DNA of 64,000 nucleotides from NCBI RefSeq assembly GCF_017742995.1, contig NZ_CP072425.1:2480001-2544000 (forward strand), given 5' to 3'. Position 1 is the first letter of the stretch. Every line of letters begins with the position of its first letter. The notes beneath the pieces are model-generated. The model saw only the letters and a program-made list of their open reading frames with translations, did not search any database and was not told where the DNA came from. Source of the stretch: Pseudoalteromonas viridis. GTDB taxonomy: Bacteria > Pseudomonadota > Gammaproteobacteria > Enterobacterales > Alteromonadaceae. Of the stretch, positions 42,778 to 51,267 are shown piece after piece. The position numbers and the translations under genes are program-made.

Positions 42778-43160
42778 TAGACAAAAAATCAGTAAATTTT
42801 TCTTGCATTAAACTACTTTTTCGATATTATTACCTACTTGCTTTAAATAACCTCTGATTTAAAGCGTCATAGAAGTAATGCCCTCTTGCCTTGATCCAGT
42901 AAGCCCGCATTAAAAATTACAAGTAGAGCTTATTATAGTCAGGCGATATACCACTGCAGTTACCCCAGCTGGGGACGTTGTAAATGCAGATATTAAGATC
43001 GCCAGTACCATTTCCTCTGAAGCACGCGTCGGTTTGCAGACTCAAAAGTGTCGAAAAATTGATCGCGAATTTTTTAGGTTTGGTATCAAACTGTCATAAA
43101 GCTCGTTTATTGTCTAAAGCGATAGCCGCCAGGCTGCGCATTATAAAAGTGAGTTTTATT

Positions 43161-43331
43161 ATGTCTTATACATACAACGGAACAGAGATCCGTGTTGAGC
43201 AACCAATTCGCTCAATTTCGGTGAACAAATCAAAAGTCGTTTTTGCTGATGGCACAGGCCGCAAACAAACGCAATTTTCAAGTGGCAGCGAAGCCCGTCA
43301 CTTCCTGAACTGGTTGACCCGCGCCTGCTAA
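43161..43331 (+). CDS. Small hypothetical protein (56 residues)
   Basis: Chosen start ATG 43161 behind AAGTGAG; an in-frame ATG at 42984 would add 59 residues of Ser/Lys-rich, low-quality sequence and has no clear site. The short protein MSYTYNGTEIRVEQPIRSIS... has alternating beta pattern, then a helix (GSEARHFLNWLTRAC). No family recognised. A terminator directly downstream supports it as a separate expressed gene. Confidence 0.55.
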   Translation: MSYTYNGTEIRVEQPIRSISVNKSKVVFADGTGRKQTQFSSGSEARHFLNWLTRAC

Positions 43332-43360
43332 GTAAAGCAAGCACATTGACCAGCACTAAG

Positions 43361-43400
43361 CGCCGAGGTAACTGACAAGTTACGTCGGCGTTTTGCTTTT
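43361..43400 (+). terminator. Intrinsic terminator after the 56-residue gene
   Basis: Arms CGCCGA and TCGGCG, extended inside by GTAACT/AGTTAC around GACA, then TTTTGCTTTT. Strong stem with T-rich tail. Confidence 0.75.
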
Positions 43401-43516
43401 TATGCGTTGCACTTATTGCTGTTCTGATGTACTTTTCAGTGGTTTTCATGGGGACATTTCGCCATGAGACCTTCAATCGTGTGAAAACGCATAATAATGA
43501 AAAAAGGAAGCCAACA

Positions 43517-44590
43517 ATGGACTCGACTTCTACGCCTTCTGCTGCTCAACCGGGCAGTCAGACTGTACCTTCTCAATTACAATTCACCGGTAACGGTAAA
43601 GAATACTTTGGTATCTGGATTGTCAATATTCTGCTTACGCTACTGACATTGGGTATTTACTCTGCCTGGGCCACCGTGCGCAATAAGCAATACTTCTACG
43701 GTCATACAGTGCTTGACGGACATCGCTTTGATTACCTGGCAACGCCGCTGCAAATTCTCAAAGGCCGCCTGCTCGCGGTCGGCTTGTTTGTGATCTACAG
43801 CGTCGTGTCGGGCTATTTTCCGCTTGTGGGTGTGTTGATGGCATTGGCACTGGTGCTACTGGTGCCCTGGATGATCAATCAGGGGCTCAAATTCAGCATG
43901 CGTATGACCCGTTACCGCAATATTCGCTTTGCTTTTAAAGGCAACTTTGGTGACGCCATGATCAACTTTGTCGTCTTGCCTTTTTTCAGTATTTTGACGC
44001 TGTACCTGGCGATGCCTTGGGTGCTGAAGCGCATTGATGCCTACATCCACAGCAATATTCTTTACGGTGACAAGCCGGTCCATGTGCAGTTGCAGGGCAA
44101 GGCATACTACAAAGCCGCATTGCTGGTGGCGGTACTGGGTATTTTGATGATGATGATGTTGGGTGTCGCATTCAGCCTGGTAGCCGATATCAACATTAAC
44201 CCGGGTGAGCTGGGTGCGGTCAACTCTGGCATGTTCCTGATTGTGCCTCTGTATTTGTTTGTGATTTCTGCTCTGCAAGGTATCTATCAGGCACAGATCC
44301 GCAACCATATTCTCAACAATGCACAGATTGAAGATGTGGCTGAGTTTAAATCGAACCTTGCGCCACAGCGCTATGCGCTGATTTTGGCGACCAATGCCGC
44401 TGCGATTGTGCTGACAGCCGGCCTGGCTTTTCCCTGGGCTAAAGTACGTAAGGTCAGGGCACTGGCTGAGGCGACTCAGGTTGTGGTGTTGCCAGGGGCA
44501 GATCAGGTGCTGGATACGGCGCAGCAGGCTGACTCTTCTTTCGCAGAAGAAGCCGCCAATGTGTTTGACGTTGATATCTCCTTGACCTGA
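43517..44590 (+). CDS. DUF898 (YjgN-like) membrane protein
   Basis: 357 residues from the ATG at 43517, where AAAAGGAAG gives a good ribosome site; the longer frame from 43427 adds 30 residues without membrane or conserved features. FTGNGKEYFGIWIVNILLTL then LGIYSAWATVRNKQYFYGHT is the DUF898 signature, repeated in degenerate form later (AGLAFPWAKVRKVRALAEAT). Several transmembrane helices. Function unknown in the family, which is often paired with an M48 peptidase, as here (one-base ATGA-type overlap). Confidence 0.85.
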   Translation: MDSTSTPSAAQPGSQTVPSQLQFTGNGKEYFGIWIVNILLTLLTLGIYSAWATVRNKQYFYGHTVLDGHRFDYLATPLQILKGRLLAVGLFVIYSVVSGYFPLVGVLMALALVLLVPWMINQGLKFSMRMTRYRNIRFAFKGNFGDAMINFVVLPFFSILTLYLAMPWVLKRIDAYIHSNILYGDKPVHVQLQGKAYYKAALLVAVLGILMMMMLGVAFSLVADININPGELGAVNSGMFLIVPLYLFVISALQGIYQAQIRNHILNNAQIEDVAEFKSNLAPQRYALILATNAAAIVLTAGLAFPWAKVRKVRALAEATQVVVLPGADQVLDTAQQADSSFAEEAANVFDVDISLT

Positions 44591-45606
44591 TGATCCCAGG
44601 ATACTTTTATCAGCCAGGCAGCAGCCGGGTGCAGGAATGCACAGCCCGGCACAGTGGCGATAGTATTGCCATTTATGCCGACGACGAGTGTCTGTGCGAA
44701 AGCTCAGTTGAGACGCTCCAGGTGTCGGCACACTTGCCGGGGCAGGCCAGTGAGCTGACCTTTAGCGATGGTGCGCGTTTTGTGCCGCTCGACACGGGCT
44801 ACCGCTGGCCGTTTCAGCGGCGCAAGAGTGCGCTACTTGCCCGTCTTGAGAGCAACCTGGTACTGATAGCCGGTGCGTTGGTAGCGACGCCTGTGTTGCT
44901 CTATGCTTTGCTGTTTAAGCTGGTGCCTGGCATTGCGGTAACGGCCGTGCAAACCATGCCGGATGTGGTGGTAGAGCAAATGGGCCAGCAGTCCATGACG
45001 CTGATTGAGCGTACTGCGCTGTCACCCAGCGAGCTGTCCGCTGAGCAGCAACAAGCTGTTCGGGATTTATGGCAAGATACACTGGCGCAGCTTGACTTAT
45101 CTGTCGACAAATATCGTATTGATGTATATCGCTCAGATCACTTTGGCGCCAATGCCTTTGCGCTGCCCCACGGTCAGGTAGTGGTTACCGACGAGCTGGC
45201 ACTGCTTCTGGCCGAACAGCCCGATGCGCTCAGAGCCATTTTATTGCATGAAATTGGCCATGTAGAACGTATGCATAGCATCCGTTTGGCGTCTCAGGCG
45301 GCGGTGGCCAGTATTGCCATTGCTATACTGCTAGGTGATATGGATATTGTTGCCGAGGTGGTCCTGGGCTCAGGTAGTGCGCTGATGGACCTACAGTTCT
45401 CTCAGAATATGGAGTGGGAAGCCGATAACTATGCCCTGGCGCAACTGGCACGCCTTGGATACAGCGGCGAAGACTTTGCACAGGCACTGGAGTCATTGGT
45501 GTCGCTTGATGAAGACGAGGAACACAGCTGGTTAAAGTACCTCTCTACCCATCCCAGTTTGCAAGAGCGTATTGAGCATGCCAGAACCTATACGCTATCT
45601 CCCTGA
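44590..45606 (+). CDS. M48 family metallopeptidase, membrane-anchored
   Basis: 338 residues. An N-terminal beta domain (about 1-75) is followed by one transmembrane span (about 95-117, LVLIAGALVATPVLLYALLF) and the peptidase: zinc motif LLHEIGHVERMHS (HExxH) and the third ligand Glu in NMEWEADNYALAQL, then STHPSLQERI near the end. Similar to periplasmic M48 peptidases of the BepA/LoiP kind. Coupled to the DUF898 protein, which may be its partner or substrate; target unknown. Confidence 0.85.
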   Translation: MIPGYFYQPGSSRVQECTARHSGDSIAIYADDECLCESSVETLQVSAHLPGQASELTFSDGARFVPLDTGYRWPFQRRKSALLARLESNLVLIAGALVATPVLLYALLFKLVPGIAVTAVQTMPDVVVEQMGQQSMTLIERTALSPSELSAEQQQAVRDLWQDTLAQLDLSVDKYRIDVYRSDHFGANAFALPHGQVVVTDELALLLAEQPDALRAILLHEIGHVERMHSIRLASQAAVASIAIAILLGDMDIVAEVVLGSGSALMDLQFSQNMEWEADNYALAQLARLGYSGEDFAQALESLVSLDEDEEHSWLKYLSTHPSLQERIEHARTYTLSP

Positions 45607-45691
45607 TATCTGGTTTGATAGCGGATCAGTATAAGGGTGCCAATGCGGCTGAATCGCTTCAATAAAGCGATTTTGCGAACATCTCTCCCTG

Positions 45692-45713
45692 AAGGCCTGA
45701 ATAAGGCCTTTTT
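45692..45713 (+). terminator. Intrinsic terminator after the M48 gene
   Basis: Arms AAGGCCT and AGGCCTT around GAATA with five T at the end. It lies 86 bp after the stop. The 314-bp stretch 45607-45920 otherwise holds a candidate promoter and no gene. Confidence 0.65.
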
Positions 45714-45852
45714 CATTTCAGAATCATTTTAAATCAGAGCGGGACGCTGATACGCACCATTTCTATCCTCTATAAGTCTTTATTATTGTTTCGAAAACCG
45801 AGATTGGTATGTTGTTTTTACGGCCTTTGGCTGATGTGTTGTTATTTAAAGG

Positions 45853-45882
45853 TTAACTTTTGTTCGCTCCTTCCTGTATACT
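45853..45882 (+). promoter_or_regulatory. Candidate promoter of the binding protein/cyclase operon
   Basis: TTAACT and TATACT separated by 18 bp, 38 bp before the start of the next gene. The -10 is good, the -35 moderate. Confidence 0.4.
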
Positions 45883-45920
45883 AGCGGATGCTGTGACTTA
45901 CCTGTGTGCTGGGGAGGCAA

Positions 45921-46808
45921 ATGAAGTTTTTGGTGTTGTTATTGCTCGTTGTGTCGCAATGTGCCAAAGCCCACAACCCTTTGATTGTTGATATCATCAG
46001 TAGCGAGAACTTTTCTGAGCGTTATCAGGCCTTTTTGCAAGGTCGATCAGTGCTTGATGTGACCGACTTTCGGCCCACCACCCAGGGCTCCCATATCGAA
46101 ATCATTGAAATGGTGTTGTTGCAGCAAGCGCTGTTCCTAGGTGGGGAAACCCGGGAAGTGGTGTTCAACCCTAAGCCTTCTGTGAATATTCTTGAATTTA
46201 CCGACATGATAGCCGGAGAAAGTCTGATTTTAGCGCGTACCGTCTGGCATGAAGATGTGATTAATTATCGTGGCTCAGTGTACGTCAGCGACCCTGTGGT
46301 TAAATTTGGTGAGTATGAAGCCGGTATTTATGTTGCTAAACGCAACCAGGCGCTGCATCAGACCACACAAGACGGGCTGGAGCAACTAACGCTGGTGGCT
46401 AACCCGCGCTGGCGGGTGGACTGGCATGCCCTGACAAACAGCAAAATGAACCTGGTCAGCTTTATTGGTCCGTGGGAAAGCATGCTGAATATGGTCGAAA
46501 CTGACATTGTTGATGGCATGCTGGTGAACTTTAGTGTCAGTGAATCCTTGCAGTTGGTGTTTGAAGGGCGTGACTATGTGCCCATTGAGGGCGTAAAAAT
46601 GGTATTGCCCGACTCACGCCATTTTATTGTCAGTAAGCGCCATCCAGAAGGGGCGCAAATATTCGCTGCACTGAATCGTGGCCTTAAAGAGCTCAGGCGT
46701 CGGGGCGTGATCCGTAAAGCGCTGACAGAATCCGGGTTTATTAATAGCAAGGTGCGGGACTGGACGGTCATTAATCGGGCGATGTTGCCGCAGGGGCCCA
46801 CACCATGA
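45921..46808 (+). CDS. Periplasmic solute-binding-like protein (family 3 type)
   Basis: 295 residues from the ATG at 45921 with GGGGAGG upstream (the in-frame GTG at 45906 has none). Signal peptide MKFLVLLLLVVSQCAKAHNP. The fold looks like an amino-acid-type (SBP_bac_3) binding protein: a first lobe with EIIEMVLLQQALF, then FIGPWESMLNMVETDIVDGM and a C-terminal ALNRGLKELRRRGVIRKALT helix typical of the family. No transporter genes are adjacent; it overlaps a membrane GGDEF protein by 4 bp, so it may control that enzyme. Ligand unknown. Confidence 0.7.
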   Translation: MKFLVLLLLVVSQCAKAHNPLIVDIISSENFSERYQAFLQGRSVLDVTDFRPTTQGSHIEIIEMVLLQQALFLGGETREVVFNPKPSVNILEFTDMIAGESLILARTVWHEDVINYRGSVYVSDPVVKFGEYEAGIYVAKRNQALHQTTQDGLEQLTLVANPRWRVDWHALTNSKMNLVSFIGPWESMLNMVETDIVDGMLVNFSVSESLQLVFEGRDYVPIEGVKMVLPDSRHFIVSKRHPEGAQIFAALNRGLKELRRRGVIRKALTESGFINSKVRDWTVINRAMLPQGPTP

Positions 46809-48643
46809 TGCGAATGACTATACTGGCGGGCTGGCTGCTCTGTATGGTGTTGAGTGCACCTGCTACTGCTACTGAGCTTGCCTCGCCCAGTACGCTTGAA
46901 AAGTCGTTGGCCGAACTAAACGAAGCACTGAAAAGCGACTTTGACTTGTCATTGTTACCTGAGCTAAGAGCGCTGCGCCGCGATGCTCATGACATTGATG
47001 CACTGGAAATTGTTGCCCAAACTTTGTTGCTCGAAGGACAAGTTCGCCAGCAATATGGGGATTATCAGCAAAGCCTGGTGTTGCATAACGATGCGCTGCA
47101 GCTGGCCATACAGCGAAAAGACCTGGCGCTGATGGCACAAAGCCGGCTGGCGATTGCCAGGCTGGAGATGGATCTTGAGCGTTACAACTATGCCCAGCGC
47201 TCACTCGATGACGTGCAACAGCTGATCGAGCAGCTCGACAATCATTTTCAGAAAACACCTTATGTGGCTCAACAATTGCTGCTACAGCACAGACTTTGGC
47301 AGGGGTACTTGTATGTATTACTGGGCAGTTATCATCAGGCGGTAGCGACGCTGCGAACCGATGGGCTGGTTGTCACCGGCGCGCCGGAGTTGCGCGATAC
47401 ACTCCTGCTGGCGCGGGCCTGGGCATTGCTCAAGCTTGGCCGTTATCAGCAGGCGCAGCCTATACTGAATCAGGTTGCACAAAGTAACATGCTGGTTCGC
47501 AATCAAAGAATGCGGCTGCGCTTTAAGTTGTTGCAATCTATGGTCTGGTTGCAGTCGGGCGACTTTCAGCAAACCCTGGATACGGCCATGCCGGCATTGA
47601 TGGAAACCTTTGCCACCCGGTTTTTAGATGAGCAGGCCGAGCTGCAATTTGTCATGTCTAACGCCTATGTGCAGATGGGGGACTACCAGCAAGCGCATTT
47701 ATACCTGAAACGCTATGCTCTGACAAAAGATGCCCTTAACTTTCAAAAGCGTAATAATAAGTTGCTGCAACTGGAATCGCAGTACGCACTGGCAACACAA
47801 AAACAGCAGCTGAGCTTATTGGAAAAAGACAACGCTTTGCAAGCGCAAGAGATCTTTCGCCACCAACAAATTCTTGAAAACACTCGCCTGGCACAGCAGC
47901 GTGGCGCACTGCTGCTGATTTTGGCAGTGGCATTGTTGGGCTTTTTATACTGGCGATGGCAAAACAAGCGGTATCTCTCTTTGCTCGAAGAGGAGGTCAA
48001 GCAAAGAACAGCAGAGCTGGACGAGCGAAATCGCCAATTGCAGGCTCTCAGTTACTCCGACAGCCTGACCGGATTACACAACCGCCATTACTTTTTCAGC
48101 GAGGCCGATAAACTGCTGGCGCACACTCACGGCACATCGCAGAGCACGATTTTTTGTCTGATAGACATCGACCACTTTAAACAGATCAATGACAGCTATG
48201 GCCATGCCGTTGGCGATCAGGTGTTGCAACAGTTTGCACAACTGGTCAGGCTGCAACTTCGTGAGCAGGATGTTCTGATCCGCTGGGGAGGGGAAGAGTT
48301 TTTGCTGGTCATGCCGGACACCGATGTATCGCAAGCCCAGCCGCTGATTGAACGGATCCGCCATGTGGTTATGCAGGCCTTGTTTGGTTCTGATGCTCAG
48401 CGTCTTATGTGTACCTGCTCACTTGGGTTTGCGCCTTACCCGCTGCGTCTGAGCAATGGCCAGCCGCTGGACTGGGAGCAGGTGTTGGAGCTTGCGGATA
48501 ACTGCCTGTATCAGGCCAAACACGGTGGACGTGATGCCTGGGTTGGCCTGAATCCGCCTGCGCAGCCTCTGGCGATGAGTTTTGAACAGCTACAACAAAA
48601 CATGGAAGCATTTACCGTCAGCAGCACTCAGCTTGCGGGGTAA
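46805..48643 (+). CDS. Diguanylate cyclase with periplasmic TPR domain
   Basis: 612 residues. Signal peptide (1-23), about 300 residues of TPR-like helical repeats in the periplasm (QQYGDYQQSLVLHNDALQLA, LKLGRYQQAQPIL), one transmembrane helix (about 370-387, GALLLILAVALLGFLYWRW), a coiled coil and a GGDEF domain. The catalytic motif is intact (RWGGEEFLLVMPDTD), with LTGLHNRHYF and DIDHFKQINDSYGH before it. An inhibitory I-site RxxD (REQD) lies five residues before GGEEF. Makes c-di-GMP, probably in response to the upstream binding protein. The stop codon shares its last base with MITE-like copy 2. Confidence 0.9.
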   Translation: MMRMTILAGWLLCMVLSAPATATELASPSTLEKSLAELNEALKSDFDLSLLPELRALRRDAHDIDALEIVAQTLLLEGQVRQQYGDYQQSLVLHNDALQLAIQRKDLALMAQSRLAIARLEMDLERYNYAQRSLDDVQQLIEQLDNHFQKTPYVAQQLLLQHRLWQGYLYVLLGSYHQAVATLRTDGLVVTGAPELRDTLLLARAWALLKLGRYQQAQPILNQVAQSNMLVRNQRMRLRFKLLQSMVWLQSGDFQQTLDTAMPALMETFATRFLDEQAELQFVMSNAYVQMGDYQQAHLYLKRYALTKDALNFQKRNNKLLQLESQYALATQKQQLSLLEKDNALQAQEIFRHQQILENTRLAQQRGALLLILAVALLGFLYWRWQNKRYLSLLEEEVKQRTAELDERNRQLQALSYSDSLTGLHNRHYFFSEADKLLAHTHGTSQSTIFCLIDIDHFKQINDSYGHAVGDQVLQQFAQLVRLQLREQDVLIRWGGEEFLLVMPDTDVSQAQPLIERIRHVVMQALFGSDAQRLMCTCSLGFAPYPLRLSNGQPLDWEQVLELADNCLYQAKHGGRDAWVGLNPPAQPLAMSFEQLQQNMEAFTVSSTQLAG

Positions 48644-48804
48644 TACCAATTTCACTTAATACCTGTTCAATTTGAAGGAGCAAATATGACGCTAACTGTG
48701 TTAAAAATTTCTCATTTAGAACAACTAAATAGCAAAATTTTTGCCTAGTTATCGACCCTATTTTCTCGCCTCAAAGTAGAACACTTAATTAAGCAAATTG
48801 GTAT
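48643..48804. mobile_element. MITE-like element, copy 2
   Basis: 162 bp, nearly identical to copy 1, including the 20-codon frame (48686-48748) preceded by AAGGAG. Its first base is the last base of the upstream TAA stop. The remaining bases to 48914 hold nothing I can support as a gene. Confidence 0.75.
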
Positions 48805-48914
48805 AATTATTTATAAATAAGGGGTTAGGAATAAAAAATCGGCGGATGTCAGGAAGCAAGTTTTAAATCATGCGCCTTGGTCTATGCTTGTTAGATAAAG
48901 GATAGACCGATGAC

Positions 48915-51047
48915 TTGCGTGTGACACTGAATTTACCCGATAACCCCAAAATACTGATTGTGGATGACGACCCCAGCAGCATATTGATCATCAAAAAAGC
49001 GGTTAAAGATCTCGGAGAAGTGTTTTCGACCTCTGAAGCCAGCTATGCGGTGACCTTAGTCAAAGACGCAAAACCCCATGTGATCCTGCTGGATATTGAC
49101 ATGGGGGAGTATAATGGCGTAGATATTTGCCGTTTGCTCAAAAGTGACCCGGAAACTGCCCACCATATCATCATTTTCATTACTGCCAGCCGCGACCCGG
49201 ACATAGAATATAAGTCGCTGACCGAGGGCGGCGCCGATTATATTCCTAAACCTTTAGATCTAAGAACCTGCCGGATGCGGGTCTATAACCAGCTGGCCAT
49301 GCTGGCATACCAGCAAAACCTGGAGCGCACTACACAAGCGCTTTATCAGGAAAAGCAGCGTCTTAAAGTCACGCTAAATTCCATCGGTGATGCAGTGATA
49401 GCAACAGACACAGCAGGCCTCATCACGTATATGAACCCGATAGCAGAGCGCCTCAGTGGCTATGCCGCAAGCTATGCGCTTGGCAAGCATATTGAAGACA
49501 TTCTCGATTTGCGTGATGCATCGTCACAAAGCCGCTCCTTTAACCCGGCCATTATGGCGCTGGAGGAAAAGCGCAATGTGGCAATGGCACTGAACTGCCA
49601 ATTGCACAGCCGGGAAGGACAGGTTTACCGGGTTGAGGATTCCGCCGCCCCCATTCGCGATGAAAACAATGCCATCATCGGGGCGATCATGGTATTTCAT
49701 GATGTCAGCGAGTCGGTTGCCATGGCGGTTAAAATGAACTTTCTGGCCAATAATGATCAGCTAACGGGGTTGCCTAATCGCATTTTGCTGCATGACCGTT
49801 TGCAGCATGCCATTGCCTGCTCCAGGGCGTCTGATACCTACACAGCGTTACTGCTCATTGACCTTGACCATTTCAAATACATTAACGATGCGTTGGGGCA
49901 CTTTTTGGGTGATGAGCTGATCAAAAAAGTGGCTAAGCGGCTGGAGTCGGTGATTGACCCAAGCGCAACCCTTGCACGGGTGGGCGGCGATGAGTTTGTG
50001 CTGGTGTTAGAAGAAGTGCGCTCTGTTAATTATGTGGCTGTGGTAGCCAATAACGTGATTGCCAGTTTTAAGGAGCCCTTTACGCTGGAGCAAAAGGAAT
50101 ATCAAATTTCGGTCAGTATTGGCGTGAGCATGACTGAATTGGACGCAAATGAAGAAGAAGTCATGATGCGCCATGCCGATGTGGCCATGTACCGGGCGAA
50201 AAATCAGGGGCGCAATGCGGTGTGCTTTTTTTCTCAGGAGCTGGAAGCCGAGCTGATGAAACGTCATGGACTGGAACACTTGCTCCGCGAAGCTCTGGAA
50301 AAAGAAAGCTTAATTGTGCTGTTTCAGCCGCAGATAGAGATGGTATCAGGACAGGTGTGCGGCTTTGAGGCGCTGGCCAGGCTGCAGGACAGCGACGGAA
50401 ATTGGATTTCGCCGCTGGATTTTATCCCGCTGGCGGAGGAGATTGGTCTGATAGACACTCTGGGCCAGCAGGTATTGCAACAAAGCTGTGCGTTTGCCAG
50501 CCAGTTGATGGGGTTGGGTAAAGACCTGAAAGTGAGCGTTAATGTCTCTGCGCAGCAGATCCGTAACCGGCAATTTATTGACTATGTTGTCCAGTGCCTG
50601 GAGTCGAGCCAGGTCCGCAGTCGAATGCTGGAGCTGGAAGTGACAGAAAGCGCCTTGATTGATGACTATGAGCAGACCCGCAAGACGCTTCAGACGCTGT
50701 CTAACATGGGGGTAAGTATCGCCATTGATGATTTTGGCACGGGTTATTCCAGCCTGTCTTATCTTAAGTCGTTTCCCCTTGATGTGCTTAAGATAGATCA
50801 GTCTTTTATTAAAGATATGGGCAGCGATGAGCAGAGTCATGGCATTGTGCAAACCATAGTGTTACTGGCAAAGGCGTTAGGTCTCTGGCTGGTTGCTGAG
50901 GGCGTAGAGACACCGTCTCAGTTATCAGAATTAAGGACCATGAATTGTGATGTGGCACAGGGGTATTTGTATGCCAAACCGCTCGAAAGCCAGGCAGCCT
51001 ACGAGTTTGCTGAGCGCAATATTGCCGCAGGTGGTAAACCAGCGTGA
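48915..51047 (+). CDS. REC-PAS-GGDEF-EAL signalling protein
   Basis: 710 residues from TTG 48915; GTG 48921 is an alternative, and both have AAGGAT some distance upstream. Receiver (1-125: VDDDPSS, ILLDIDMGEYNG, PKPLD), PAS (about 150-270), GGDEF with an intact RVGGDEFVLVLEE and EAL with FEALARLQDSDG and IDDFGTGYSSLSYLKSFP, so both c-di-GMP synthesis and breakdown look possible. No RxxD inhibitory site before GGDEF. Cytoplasmic. The kinase that phosphorylates it may be one of the neighbouring hybrid kinases. Confidence 0.9.
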   Translation: MRVTLNLPDNPKILIVDDDPSSILIIKKAVKDLGEVFSTSEASYAVTLVKDAKPHVILLDIDMGEYNGVDICRLLKSDPETAHHIIIFITASRDPDIEYKSLTEGGADYIPKPLDLRTCRMRVYNQLAMLAYQQNLERTTQALYQEKQRLKVTLNSIGDAVIATDTAGLITYMNPIAERLSGYAASYALGKHIEDILDLRDASSQSRSFNPAIMALEEKRNVAMALNCQLHSREGQVYRVEDSAAPIRDENNAIIGAIMVFHDVSESVAMAVKMNFLANNDQLTGLPNRILLHDRLQHAIACSRASDTYTALLLIDLDHFKYINDALGHFLGDELIKKVAKRLESVIDPSATLARVGGDEFVLVLEEVRSVNYVAVVANNVIASFKEPFTLEQKEYQISVSIGVSMTELDANEEEVMMRHADVAMYRAKNQGRNAVCFFSQELEAELMKRHGLEHLLREALEKESLIVLFQPQIEMVSGQVCGFEALARLQDSDGNWISPLDFIPLAEEIGLIDTLGQQVLQQSCAFASQLMGLGKDLKVSVNVSAQQIRNRQFIDYVVQCLESSQVRSRMLELEVTESALIDDYEQTRKTLQTLSNMGVSIAIDDFGTGYSSLSYLKSFPLDVLKIDQSFIKDMGSDEQSHGIVQTIVLLAKALGLWLVAEGVETPSQLSELRTMNCDVAQGYLYAKPLESQAAYEFAERNIAAGGKPA

Positions 51048-51267
51048 TGGTATACCAAACAGGGCAATTTAATTTGCTTTCAGCACATGCTGAAAAGTCT
51101 GTGTACACATAGTGAAAAGTGTGTGACTTAGACTATAGTTTGAGGGGAGCAGCGGTTTTTACAGATTATTTATCAGTCACATGCCTGTGTGTTAGGGTAT
51201 TTGACTAAGCTGACATCAGTAATACACCATTAAAAAACACCCTGAATACAGGGGCAAAGGTCATACT

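Noticed and set aside
42984..43160. N-terminal extension of the 56-residue protein from ATG 42984
   Set aside because: No ribosome site, atypical composition, and a well-placed ATG at 43161.
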